Origin: Gammaproteobacteria bacterium
GTDB lineage: Bacteria > Pseudomonadota > Gammaproteobacteria > Granulosicoccales > Granulosicoccaceae
Direction of reading: 5' to 3'
DNA: 10,283 nt
Assembly (NCBI GenBank): GCA_020444765.1
Contig: JAGRHW010000106.1
Location: forward strand, 1 to 10,283
Shown here: positions 1 to 6,528 of the stretch, piece by piece
Layout of the letters: every line of letters starts with the position of its first letter
Position numbering within the stretch: position 1 is the stretch's first letter
Program-made: the position numbers and the translations under genes
The notes under the pieces: generated by a model
Told to the model about the DNA's origin: nothing
What the model saw: the letters and a program-made list of their open reading frames with translations, nothing else
Databases searched by the model: none

Positions 1-1532
1 TCATAGGCTCAGGACTGGGTGGTCTCACTGCTGCCGCGTTGGTCGCGGATGCGGGTCACCGAGTGCTTGTACTGGAGCGGCAGTCCACGTTTGGTGGTGC
101 GGCGAGCACCTATCATCGAGGGCCGCTGACCATTGAGGCGTCTCTCCACGAGACAACGCCGCCAGACTCGCCAGGCGATCCCAAACGGGAGTTGTTTGAT
201 CTGCTGGGGCTGAGCGACCAGCTGCGGTTTGTCGAAGCGCCGACGTTTCAGGAGGTTCGCTGGAAAGGCCTGGGCGAGCCTTTCCGCTTGCCGCATGGGC
301 TGGAGGCCGTTCAGGCCGCGCTGGATGCGCGCTTTCCGGCTATGCACGAACAATCGGCGGCATTGCTTGAGCAGATTCGCCGAATCCTTCGCGTTCCGGA
401 ATTTGGCAGTCCCGATCACGATATCTGGTGGCGACTTCTGCATGCGGCTGAGCTGCCACAGGACATTTGGGCTGCCATGCGCCATATCCGCTCTTCGCTG
501 GCTGACGTTTTCAGTGCCTATTTTGGCGACCATGAGGCGATCAAGCTTGCACTCTGCGCCAATCTTTCATATTACAGCGATGACCCCAAGCAATTTTGGT
601 GGCTTGCGTTCGCGATGGCGCAGGGCAGCTACATCAAGTCCGGCGGCTTCTATATTCATGGCGGATCGCAGCAACTGACCAATAGTCTGTTGAGCGTCAT
701 CCGTGACCGTGACGGTGTCATGCTTGCGGAAAGTTCCGCCACCGCTATCGTGCTCGATGAAAGCGGAGCGATATCCGGTGTGCGCTATCGTGACCAGAAA
801 GGCGGGGCAGAAAAGCTCGTGAAATGCCACACTGTGTTTGCCAATGCCGCGCCCCATGTCGTACAAACGTTCTTGCCGGAAGAGAAGCGTGCGGAGTTTA
901 TGACGCCGTACGCGGACCGGCCGTTGTCTATCTCGCTTTTATCTGCGACGCTCGGTCTTGATCAATCCGCGGCAAACTTCGGGGTATCGAGTTATTCCAC
1001 CGTTCTGGTGCCGGACTGGCTGGAGCGGTTCAACGACTTTCCGGAAACGACGACGCTGTTCGGAGCCGACCCCGGCGCGCGCATGCCGGTCAGTTGTGTG
1101 GTGGACTACACCCAAATCGACAGTGGCATCGCCGATGGGCCACTTTATCCGCTGAATATCGTTTGCCCTGACCGTCTCAGCAATTGGGCGGATCTAGACG
1201 AAACAGACTATCAGGCAAGGCGCGCTGCCTGGCTGGATGCGTTGATCGGACAGCTTGATCGTGAATGGCCTGGTCTCGCACACGCCGTACAAGCCAAGAC
1301 CTTATCCACTGCTCGCGAGATGCATCATCATCTGAACACACCGGAAGGTGCGATCTATGGCTTCGCCATGACCCCTCCAAAGCAATTTCCGCCAAAGCCG
1401 CCACGCCGCACTATCACGCCGATTCCGGGACTCTGGATTTCATCTGCCTATACCGGCTTTGGAGGCTTTACGGGTGCGATAGGCGGGGGAATTACCGCGG
1501 CAAAGACGGCTTTGCGAGAAGGGATTGCGTAG
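1..1532 (+). CDS. FAD-dependent oxidoreductase, phytoene desaturase/carotene isomerase-like (5' partial)
   Basis: The gene starts before the window; the first whole codon is at nt 3 and 509 residues are visible. The visible protein opens with a dinucleotide-binding loop (GSGLGGL, visible residues 2-8, a GxGxxG fold), followed about 25 residues later by the acidic end of beta-2 (VLVLE), which normally binds the ribose of FAD. The C-terminus carries the second FAD-contact region typical of the CrtI/CrtH/retinol-saturase group (PIPGLWISS, then GFGGFTGAIGGG), so the 3' end is intact. Members desaturate, isomerise or saturate polyene or lipid substrates; the substrate here cannot be told. The TTG at nt 39 is not a sensible start, because the GxGxxG motif lies upstream of it in the same frame. 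No clear terminator follows the stop. The family call is firm, the precise reaction is not. Confidence 0.85.
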   Translation, partial: IGSGLGGLTAAALVADAGHRVLVLERQSTFGGAASTYHRGPLTIEASLHETTPPDSPGDPKRELFDLLGLSDQLRFVEAPTFQEVRWKGLGEPFRLPHGLEAVQAALDARFPAMHEQSAALLEQIRRILRVPEFGSPDHDIWWRLLHAAELPQDIWAAMRHIRSSLADVFSAYFGDHEAIKLALCANLSYYSDDPKQFWWLAFAMAQGSYIKSGGFYIHGGSQQLTNSLLSVIRDRDGVMLAESSATAIVLDESGAISGVRYRDQKGGAEKLVKCHTVFANAAPHVVQTFLPEEKRAEFMTPYADRPLSISLLSATLGLDQSAANFGVSSYSTVLVPDWLERFNDFPETTTLFGADPGARMPVSCVVDYTQIDSGIADGPLYPLNIVCPDRLSNWADLDETDYQARRAAWLDALIGQLDREWPGLAHAVQAKTLSTAREMHHHLNTPEGAIYGFAMTPPKQFPPKPPRRTITPIPGLWISSAYTGFGGFTGAIGGGITAAKTALREGIA

Positions 1533-1593
1533 CGGAGTTTTAGCAGCGATAGCGCACTCAAGCAGGGTAATCATGGCTGATCTACGACTTAGT

Positions 1594-1907
1594 GGGATTC
1601 CGGGGACGGTTTACCTAATTAGTCGGTATTTCTAGCCTGCGTAGGTCAACACTTAATAATTGTTATAAGGAGAGCTATGGCAAGGATGTCGCGATTGCCC
1701 CATGCGAAACCGGATTGACGACCGGATCAGTACCTGCAGTCGGGAGAAGTCATGTCAGATATAGATAGCATCCGCAATAACTCTCGAACCGGAAGGACGT
1801 TGGGTGGCAGTGATTTTATTGAAACAATTGAAGCGCTGACAGGCAGATATTTGAGGGTGCGGAAGCCCGGTCCTAAGCCAATGATTCAGTAAACTGTCCT
1901 CGGATTT
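1594..1907 (+). mobile_element. Miniature, internally deleted RAYT-type element, copy 1
   Basis: About 314 bases bounded by imperfect inverted ends. The left end reads GGGATTCCGGGGACGGTTTA (from 1594) and the right end GTAAACTGTCCTCGGATTT (1889-1907), whose complement matches the left end. Such ends (GGAATTCCGGGGACAGT-like) are typical of elements carrying REP-associated Y1/HUH transposases. Inside are a ribosome binding site (AAGGAG, 1667-1672), the first few codons of a transposase and its last roughly 55 codons; the catalytic middle is missing. It therefore could move only with a transposase supplied elsewhere. A second copy with the same internal junction lies at 4497-4808. The right end overlaps the 3' end of the parD gene on the other strand. 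Confidence 0.75.
1677..1892 (+). pseudogene. RAYT transposase remnant (start joined to C-terminus)
   Basis: ATG 1677 follows AAGGAG at a good spacing and gives MARMSRLPHAKPD before a TGA at 1716-1718; RAYT proteins commonly begin MARxPRL. After the stop the sequence continues in the family's usual C-terminal style: DQYLQSGE, then SRTGRTLGGSDFI, EALTGRYL and RKPGPKP, ending at TAA 1890-1892. The HUH motif and catalytic tyrosine of Y1 transposases are absent. Compared with the copy at 4576-4792 there is one base fewer near 1721-1725 (GACGACCGGATCAG against GACGACTGGGATCAG), which shifts the frame. It is not expected to make an active enzyme. Confidence 0.7.
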
Positions 1908-2115
1908 GCTGCATATCGAGTGGCACGCCTTCGCCACTGTTCTCGCCGGCAATCAGTGTCTGGCGAAGGGCTTCAAGCTTCTGCTCTTCCTCTTCCATCA
2001 GGCGCAGTGATGCTCGGATGACCTCGCTCGCGTTCCCGAAGCGGCCGCTCTGAATCTGCTGGTTGATGAACTGATCGAAGTGATCACCCAAGATAAAACT
2101 GGTGGTTTTGGCCAT
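1873..2115 (-). CDS. parD: ParD-family antitoxin, orphan, C-terminal tail replaced by a mobile element
   Basis: An 80-residue protein of the ParD type. Residues 1-60 match the family closely: MAKTTSFILGDHFDQFI, then SGRFGNASEVIRASLRL (ribbon-helix-helix region, about 3-40) and the acidic helix EEEEQKLEALRQTLIAGENSGEG. ParD dimers bind their own operator through the N-terminus and neutralise the ParE gyrase toxin through the C-terminal part. ParE is normally encoded just downstream with a small overlap. Here no parE is present: downstream lies the RAYT-derived element at 1594-1907. The complement of that element's terminal repeat encodes residues 71-80 (IRGQFTESLA) and the stop codon. The gene is therefore an orphan whose native end, together with parE, was probably lost on insertion or a later deletion. 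DNA binding may survive; toxin neutralisation is uncertain. The ribosome binding site is weak. Confidence 0.85.
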   Translation of the reverse strand: MAKTTSFILGDHFDQFINQQIQSGRFGNASEVIRASLRLMEEEEQKLEALRQTLIAGENSGEGVPLDMQQIRGQFTESLA

Positions 2116-2153
2116 GAGCTCATTCCCACAACTACCATAGCGTTATCTGGCCC

Positions 2154-2164
2154 GGCTAATAGCC
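2154..2164. promoter_or_regulatory. Small palindrome upstream of parD, possible operator
   Basis: GGCTAATAGCC is a perfect palindrome around one central base, about 40 bases upstream of the parD start codon. ParD antitoxins repress their own promoter by binding short palindromes, so an operator is plausible. No convincing -35/-10 pair was found around it. Confidence 0.3.
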
Positions 2165-2180
2165 AAAGCAAAGTGATTAA

Positions 2181-2204
2181 GAGGCCGACAGGTCAGCCGG
2201 CCTC
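2181..2204 (-). terminator. Possible weak terminator after the aldo/keto reductase gene
   Basis: GAGGCCG (2181-2187) and CGGCCTC (2198-2204) form a perfect 7-bp GC-rich stem with a 10-base loop, just past the stop of the aldo/keto reductase. On the minus strand the stem is followed by TTAATCACTTT, a poor T-tract, so termination may be weak. It would separate the reductase transcript from parD on the same strand. Confidence 0.4.
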
Positions 2205-2232
2205 GTCCGCGGTTTCGATAACGAAATACAAG

Positions 2233-3255
2233 TTAGCTTCTGTAGGCCCCTTGTCGCTCCAGCATCCAGCCAGGGTATTCTTCAGGCAACGCACTGACCG
2301 CTTGCAGTCGAGAGAGCTCTTCAGTACTCAATTTGACTTGGGTGGACGCGATGTTGTCTTGCAGTTGATCGACTCTTTTGGCGCCGATGATGACGCTGCT
2401 GACCACCGGCTGATGCAGTAGCCAGGCCAGTGCAATCTGTGCGATGGATACCTGTTTTACTTCAGCAATCTCACGCATCGTTTCAATCACGTCGTAAGCT
2501 CGCTCCTTGTTGACGGGAGGAAAATCGAAATTGGCGCGTCGTCCGTCATCTGAGGTGGAGGTACCTTCACGATCATATTTTCCGGACAAGAAGCCGCCCG
2601 CCAACGGGCTCCAGACCATCAGGCCAATATGCTCGGATAACAGCATGGGAACCACCTCGCGTTCCAGATCTCTGCCGGCCAGCGTGTAATACGCCTGCAG
2701 AGACACCAGAGGTGTCAGACGGCGGGATTCGATGATTCCAACGGCTTTCACTACCTGCCACGCGGCCCAGTTTGAAAGACCGATGTAGCGCACAAGCCCT
2801 TGATGAACCAGATCATTCAGGGTTTCCATCGTTTCTTCAATAGGTGTTGCCCGGTCGAAACCGTGAATCTGGTAGAGATCGATATAGTCGGTTCCCAGTC
2901 GTGTCAGACTTTGTCTGATTTCGTGAGAAATGTGGCCGCGAGAGGCCCCTTGATTGTTGGGCCCTTCGCCCATCGGGCCGAACACTTTGGTAGCCAGCAC
3001 CAGATCATGTCGGTTGATGCCAAGATTTCGGATAGCGCGACCCAGGATTGCCTCACTTCGCCCCTGTGCATAAATATTGGCGGTGTCGATAAAATTAATG
3101 TCTGCCTCTACGGCTGTTTTCAGTAATTCATCCGCTTCACGTTGCTCTAACTGACCGATCATGCCCCACATGTCATCGCCACCGCCAAACGTCATGGTGC
3201 CGAGGCAAAGTTCCGAAACAAACAAACCGCTGTTTCCCAGTTTTTTATACTGCAT
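2233..3255 (-). CDS. Aldo/keto reductase
   Basis: A 340-residue NAD(P)H-dependent oxidoreductase with a TIM-barrel fold, cytoplasmic (no signal peptide), that reduces aldehydes or ketones to alcohols. The catalytic tetrad is visible: Asp57 (FIDTANIY), Tyr62, Lys90 (LATKVFG) and His131 (YQIHGFD). Further family marks are the N-terminal KKLGNSGLFVSELCLGTMTFGG, the GLSNW motif (159-163), WSPLAGG (215-221) and the cofactor-phosphate loop IIGAKR (289-294), which suggests NADPH. Length is normal and the gene appears intact. The start is supported by AGAGG about 8 bases upstream. It resembles the YajO/general stress AKR branch; the natural substrate cannot be read from sequence. It is divergent from an AraC-family regulator with a 150-base shared control region, which suggests that regulator controls it. 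Confidence 0.92.
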   Translation of the reverse strand: MQYKKLGNSGLFVSELCLGTMTFGGGDDMWGMIGQLEQREADELLKTAVEADINFIDTANIYAQGRSEAILGRAIRNLGINRHDLVLATKVFGPMGEGPNNQGASRGHISHEIRQSLTRLGTDYIDLYQIHGFDRATPIEETMETLNDLVHQGLVRYIGLSNWAAWQVVKAVGIIESRRLTPLVSLQAYYTLAGRDLEREVVPMLLSEHIGLMVWSPLAGGFLSGKYDREGTSTSDDGRRANFDFPPVNKERAYDVIETMREIAEVKQVSIAQIALAWLLHQPVVSSVIIGAKRVDQLQDNIASTQVKLSTEELSRLQAVSALPEEYPGWMLERQGAYRS

Positions 3256-3405
3256 GTCAAACCTCTACTCTCATTCGTTGCGTCAAATACAGAGTAGCTT
3301 TACGCACTAAAATGCAGGCATCGAAAAAGTCGCAAATTCTTGCCTGATTCTCTCAATTCTCCATTAATCACAAATGCGTAGTCCGGCTAGTGATAATATC
3401 GTCCC
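3256..3405. promoter_or_regulatory. Shared control region between aldo/keto reductase and AraC regulator
   Basis: A 150-base, AT-rich divergent intergenic stretch. Inverted repeat arms CTACTCT (3265-3271) and AGAGTAG (3291-3297) flank 19 bases just upstream of the reductase start and could be an operator or a 5' UTR hairpin. On the + strand GATAAT (3392-3397) is a good -10 match very close to the araC-type ATG at 3406. That gene lacks a Shine-Dalgarno sequence, so a leaderless or very short-leader transcript is possible. No good -35 box was seen for either direction, consistent with activator-dependent promoters. Confidence 0.35.
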
Positions 3406-4299
3406 ATGAACAATCACTGGCAATCATTGATCAATCTGGTGGAGCAGTGCTGGCAACAGTACGGTGCCGATCAGCCGCTGGAAGGGTTAAATATCACGCG
3501 CTCCGTTGAACCGGTCAAATCGATTCGCACGGTATACAGGCCATCGCTTTGCGTGGTTCTGGCGGGAGCGAAACAGAGTGCGCTGGGACACCAGGTTTTT
3601 CACTACCGAGCCGGGGAATGTCTGCTCACAGCCATTGACGTTCCGGTCTCGGCGCAAATTCTTGATGCCAGTGAAGAGAGTCCCTACCTGGCTTTTTCGC
3701 TGGCTCTTAATCAGCACCTGGTCGCTGAGTTGATTTCCGACGCTGCACAGACCGAGATGGATGCGACATCGACAGTGGCATTGCATACGGCGGAAGTACC
3801 CGACGAGCTTGTAGATCCGCTGATTCGCCTGATGAATGTGATAATGCAACCTCGAGACATTCCGGTGCTTGCGCCTTTGATAGAGCGGGAGATAATCTGG
3901 CGATTGCTTAACAGCCAATTCGCGGCCAAGCTCAAACAGATCGGGCTGCGTGAAAGCCATACCTCACGTATCAGCCGGGCGACACGGTGGCTGAGGGAAA
4001 ATTTTGATGAGCCGGTGCGGGTTTCCGAACTCGCTGAAATGGCCAGTATGAGTGTCGCCAGTTTCCATCGCCATTTCAAATCCCTTACCCAGCTGACGCC
4101 GGTGCAGTTCCAGAAGCAGATGCGGTTGCAGGAGGCCAGAAGACTGCTTCTCCTGGAGCCGGATGTAGCCCGTGTCGGGTTTCAGGTCGGTTATGAGAGT
4201 GCATCTCAATTCAGTCGGGATTATCGTAAACTTTTCGGCCTGTCACCGGGTCAGGACCGCAAAGTACTGAGGGAGCAGATAGGCACCTCCGCCGGATAG
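3406..4299 (+). CDS. AraC-family transcriptional regulator (AraC_N plus AraC HTH)
   Basis: 297 residues in two domains. Residues about 25-180 match the AraC-type N-terminal sensing domain of the AraC_N type: PLEGLNITRSVEP, YRPSLCVVLAGAKQSALG, FHYRAGECLLTAIDVPV. Residues about 188-287 are the double helix-turn-helix DNA-binding domain: ISRATRWLRENFDEPVRVSELAEMASMS, the FHRHFKSLTQLTPVQFQK segment, and the second HTH FQVGYESASQFSRDYRKLFGLSP. The gene is divergent from the aldo/keto reductase, a very common arrangement in which such a regulator activates the neighbouring reductase in response to an aldehyde or other small molecule. The inducer is unknown. No Shine-Dalgarno sequence precedes ATG 3406, but the N-terminus fits the family. 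The gene looks intact. Confidence 0.92.
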   Translation: MNNHWQSLINLVEQCWQQYGADQPLEGLNITRSVEPVKSIRTVYRPSLCVVLAGAKQSALGHQVFHYRAGECLLTAIDVPVSAQILDASEESPYLAFSLALNQHLVAELISDAAQTEMDATSTVALHTAEVPDELVDPLIRLMNVIMQPRDIPVLAPLIEREIIWRLLNSQFAAKLKQIGLRESHTSRISRATRWLRENFDEPVRVSELAEMASMSVASFHRHFKSLTQLTPVQFQKQMRLQEARRLLLLEPDVARVGFQVGYESASQFSRDYRKLFGLSPGQDRKVLREQIGTSAG

Positions 4300-4427
4300 G
4301 CATCAGCAATATCACAATCCCTAACAAGCCACTCATACCGTTCAGGCTCCTCGGGCGTTACAATCAGACATTCTCCATTCTCGGGAATAGGTCTTGGAGC
4401 ACGAATTCTGGCACCGAGCCTGGACAC
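4251..4427 (-). pseudogene. Possible remnant of an unidentified gene
   Basis: On the minus strand a frame stays open from about 4466 to a TGA at 4251-4253, overlapping the last 49 bases of the AraC gene tail to tail. From GTG 4425-4427 it reads VSRLGARIRAPRPIPENGEC and continues with LIVTPEEPERYEWLVRDCD and IADAYPAEVP. The acidic and aromatic pattern looks protein-like, but there is no ATG and no Shine-Dalgarno sequence. The upstream part is the low-complexity GPVGPV encoded by two tandem GGGCCGACA units (4429-4446). It may be the 3' part of a gene whose start was lost near the RAYT element at 4497. I do not recognise the family. The rest of 4300-4496 shows no other feature. Confidence 0.25.
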
Positions 4428-4496
4428 AGGGCCGACAGGGCCGACAGGGCTGGCATCAGAAAAACGTCAATCTACATTTGTCAAACTGGTGGGGCC

Positions 4497-4808
4497 GATT
4501 CGATACCGACAGTGCTGAATTAGTTGAGACTGCTAACCTGCGCCGCTCAACAATGAATTGCTCAAGGAGAGAGCCATGGCAAAGATGCCGCGATTACCCG
4601 ATGCGAAACCGGATTGACGACTGGGATCAGTATCTGCAGTCGGGAGAAGTCATGTCAGATATCGATAGTATCCGCAAGAATTCTCGAACCAGAAGACCGT
4701 TGGGTAACAGTTATTCTATTGATATGCTTGAAGTGCTGACAGGCAGAGATTTGAAGGTGTGGAAACTCAGTCTTAAGCCAATAATTAAGTAAACTGTCCC
4801 CGGATTCC
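4497..4808 (+). mobile_element. Miniature, internally deleted RAYT-type element, copy 2
   Basis: About 312 bases, closely similar to 1594-1907 over their inner and right parts. The right end GTAAACTGTCCCCGGATTCC (4789-4808) is nearly canonical. The left end is decayed (ATTCGATACCGACAGTGCTG against GGAATTCCGGGGACAGT), but the inner sequence GAATTAGT, then CTAACCTGCG, CTCAACAATGAATTG and AAGGAGAG lines up with copy 1 and with the relic at 8845-8912. It shares copy 1's internal deletion junction, so both descend from one deleted ancestor. The element ends 24 bases before the start codon of the small gene at 4833. Confidence 0.72.
4576..4792 (+). pseudogene. RAYT transposase remnant, copy 2
   Basis: ATG 4576 follows AAGGAGAG and gives MAKMPRLPDAKPD before a TGA. 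The C-terminal piece lies in another frame, from ATG 4600 (MRNRIDDWDQYLQSGEV) through SRTRRPLGNSYSIDMLE and VLTGRDLKVWKLSLKP to TAA 4790-4792. That tail matches the usual RAYT C-terminus (RTGRPLG, E.LTGR.L, KPGPKP), though the last motif has decayed to KLSLKP. The catalytic centre is missing. The frame that stays open back to TTG 4394 is chance extension through the element's left part, not a gene. Confidence 0.68.
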
Positions 4809-4832
4809 GATTCCAAGGTTTAAAGGTGAACA

Positions 4833-5075
4833 ATGAAAACAGCCATGATCACTATGAGGGTTTGCTCCAATGGCGAATTAGAAACACTCTACAACTTGCA
4901 AGCGGGCAAGTATCGTCTTTATGAAATTGATTTCAAACTGTCAGATAGTCCCCTTGATATCGCCAACAAGATTATTCCTTATTTGCCAGAAGGGGCGCAT
5001 TGTATGGTATCGCATAGGGTCAAGGGAAAATTTATTTTTTCATGGGAAAGGAAACCCCTTTTCCTGACTGATTAA
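4833..5075 (+). CDS. Small hypothetical protein
   Basis: An 80-residue protein of unknown family, preceded by a good ribosome binding site (AAAGGTGA, 4822-4829). It has no signal peptide or membrane segment. The sequence has a mixed alpha/beta look: MKTAMITMRVCSNGELETLY, then an aromatic stretch YRLYEIDFKLSDSPLDIANK, IIPYLPEG, and a C-terminal basic and aromatic part VKGKFIFSWERKPLF. It begins 24 bases after the right end of the RAYT element at 4497-4808, so the element may have replaced its promoter or now supplies transcription. I do not recognise a function. A second ATG at 4845 is possible but has no better ribosome binding site. Confidence 0.55.
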   Translation: MKTAMITMRVCSNGELETLYNLQAGKYRLYEIDFKLSDSPLDIANKIIPYLPEGAHCMVSHRVKGKFIFSWERKPLFLTD

Positions 5076-5217
5076 AAGTCTGTAAACAGTTTCTAACCTC
5101 CTCCCGAAAAACAGGACCACGGTCAGTCAGAAAATCCGGCCACTTGGCATACTTTAACTGCGCTCGGCAGAGCCAGGCGGTCTGACCTCTTGCGATGACT
5201 GTCTTGTTAATTCCTTG
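5032..5217 (-). pseudogene. Possible gene fragment on the minus strand
   Basis: A 61-codon frame with no start codon at its upstream end, ending at TAA 5032-5034. It reads in part TVIARGQTAWLCRAQLKYAK, then WPDFLTDRGPVFREEVRN and CLQTFNQSGKGVSFPMKK. The first 45 or so residues look protein-like, but the end overlaps the 3' end of the better-supported gene at 4833-5075 on the other strand. It could be the remains of a gene whose start was lost, or chance. Nothing else is seen in the 165-base gap 5076-5240 apart from the short repeat at 5203-5223. Confidence 0.2.
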
Positions 5218-5223
5218 TTAATT
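5203..5223. repeat. Short tandem direct repeat downstream of the sigma factor gene
   Basis: CTTGTTAATT occurs at 5203-5212 and again at 5214-5223, separated by one base. It lies just past the stop codon of the sigma factor gene. It is likely a small slippage duplication; no function is implied. Confidence 0.6.
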
Positions 5224-5240
5224 TTTGCCTGAAGGTGTGT

Positions 5241-6515
5241 TCAATGTTTTTGTGCCACCTGCGCCAGCAGTCGGGATTTCTGTTGCATCATCAGGCGTCG
5301 TTCATGCGGCGCCAGCGCAAATTCCAGCACCCTTTCGCAGATAATCAACGCCTCGTTAAAACGGCCGGCGCGTTCCAGCAGCCAGGCATGCGCGCAGGCT
5401 AGTCCGGGGTAGGTTGCAGCGTTGTGCGGAATTGTTTCCAGGTCACTCAGGGCATTTTCCACGCCGTGACTTAATGCGACGGCGATGGCGCGGTTGACGC
5501 GATACACCGGTGAATTGTGTTGCTGCAACAAGGCATCGTAGCAACGCACAATGTCGTGCCAGGGTGTTTGTTCAAAACTCGGTGCGCACCCATGCAATAG
5601 TGCAATGAGTGCTTCCAGTTGGTAGCGTCCAGCGAATTCAGCGAATTCAGCGGAATCCGGACCAGGCAGGGCGGAGCGTAGCCATTGTCCGGCCTGGTGG
5701 ATGAGGGATTGATCCCAGAGATGACGATTCTGGTCCTCCAGCAAGCGTGTATTACCGTCCTGATCCATGCGTTCCGGTAGTCTTGCAGCATGCAGCATCA
5801 TCAACGCCAGCAACGCCCGGGTGTCGGCATTACCCAACGCGTGGGTGGCGAGCAAATGCGTCAGCCGGGCGGCTTCGGCGCAGACGTCCTCGCGAATAAT
5901 CTGCTCGGCGCTGGCGCTGCTATGGCCCTCGGTAAAAATCATATAGAGGACATGGTGCACGATATCGAGCCGTTCACCCAGCACCGATTCCGGCGGTAAT
6001 TCAAATTCAGGCTTGAGCTCACGCAGCTGCTGTGCGGTACGTTGCAGCTGCTTTTTAATCGCCTCCCGGTTCATCAGCAGCCCGCGTGCAATTTCATCAG
6101 TGGAAAATCCACAGAGGTGTTTCAGCGCCATCATAATCTGTGCCCGGCGATTCAACGCAGGATGGCAAACCATGAAAATCAGGCGCAGGACTTCATCGTC
6201 CAGGCCGCGTTCATCAGCAATCACCTCCGGCGCTGGCGGCTCCGCAATTTCCGGGATTTCCAGCATGCTGCTGGCATTTGCTGCCACCTTGCTGTGACGG
6301 AAGTGATCCAGCATTCGATTGCTGGCCACTCGCTTCAGCCAGGCGGCGGGATTATTGGGGGCGCCGGCACGCCAGCACTGCATGGCTTCCAGCAGCGCGC
6401 TCTGAACCGAGTCTTCGATCAGTTCAAGGTGCTGCGGGCCAAATTGTCGGCACAGCACTGCAACCAGCATCCCGTAGCTGTGACGAAAAAAATGCTCTGC
6501 CAGGGTGTGCGACAT
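5241..6515 (-). CDS. ECF42-type RNA polymerase sigma factor with C-terminal TPR-like extension
   Basis: 424 residues, about twice a typical ECF sigma factor. Region sigma-2 is at about 8-75 (FFRHSYGMLVAVL, then LELIEDSVQSALLEA and AAWLKRVASNRMLDHFR) and binds core polymerase and the -10 element. Region sigma-4 is at about 108-166 (LRLIFMVCHPALNRRAQIM, then GFSTDEIARGLLMNREAIKK) and binds the -35. From about 180 to the end is the family's long extension: RLDIVHHVLYMIFTEGHSS (DUF6596 region), then a helical TPR-like part including NRAIAVALSHG and YPGLACAHAWLLERAGRFNEA. ECF42 sigma factors have no classical anti-sigma factor; the extension is known to matter for activity, and they are characteristically encoded beside YCII/DGPF proteins, as here. 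The start lies 13 bases after the YCII stop, so the two are cotranscribed. A 9-base in-frame duplication (5631-5648) adds one AEF unit near residue 290. Confidence 0.93.
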   Translation of the reverse strand: MSHTLAEHFFRHSYGMLVAVLCRQFGPQHLELIEDSVQSALLEAMQCWRAGAPNNPAAWLKRVASNRMLDHFRHSKVAANASSMLEIPEIAEPPAPEVIADERGLDDEVLRLIFMVCHPALNRRAQIMMALKHLCGFSTDEIARGLLMNREAIKKQLQRTAQQLRELKPEFELPPESVLGERLDIVHHVLYMIFTEGHSSASAEQIIREDVCAEAARLTHLLATHALGNADTRALLALMMLHAARLPERMDQDGNTRLLEDQNRHLWDQSLIHQAGQWLRSALPGPDSAEFAEFAGRYQLEALIALLHGCAPSFEQTPWHDIVRCYDALLQQHNSPVYRVNRAIAVALSHGVENALSDLETIPHNAATYPGLACAHAWLLERAGRFNEALIICERVLEFALAPHERRLMMQQKSRLLAQVAQKH

Positions 6516-6528
6516 GCCGGCGCGAATT

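Noticed and set aside
9..533. 174-residue minus-strand frame at the window start
   Set aside because: Antisense shadow of the FAD-dependent oxidoreductase; composition is arginine- and glutamine-rich with no family resemblance.
3265..3297. CTACTCT/AGAGTAG inverted repeat as a defined regulator site
   Set aside because: Arms are seven bases with a 19-base loop and could occur by chance; AraC-family sites are usually direct repeats. Kept only as a note on the intergenic region.
4318..4364. CTAACAAGCC and GGGCGTTAC spaced like the ends of an integron attC site
   Set aside because: The inner stem and second box are missing, the arms pair over only a few bases, and neighbouring genes are on both strands, which does not fit a cassette array.
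4394..4599. Open frame leading into the RAYT C-terminal fragment as if it were a 132-residue protein
   Set aside because: It starts at a TTG without a ribosome binding site and translates the element's non-coding left part; only the last 60 or so codons resemble a protein.
5180..5202. Minus-strand AGACAGTCATCGCAAGAG resembles the 3' part of the repeat at 7081-7115
   Set aside because: Only about 18 bases with two mismatches; a match of this size is expected by chance between two places in a window this long, and the rest of the repeat is absent.
5631..5648. Tandem AGCGAATTC duplication inside the sigma factor gene
   Set aside because: In frame, adds one AEF unit in a variable linker, and is most simply a slippage event; mentioned under the gene but not a finding.
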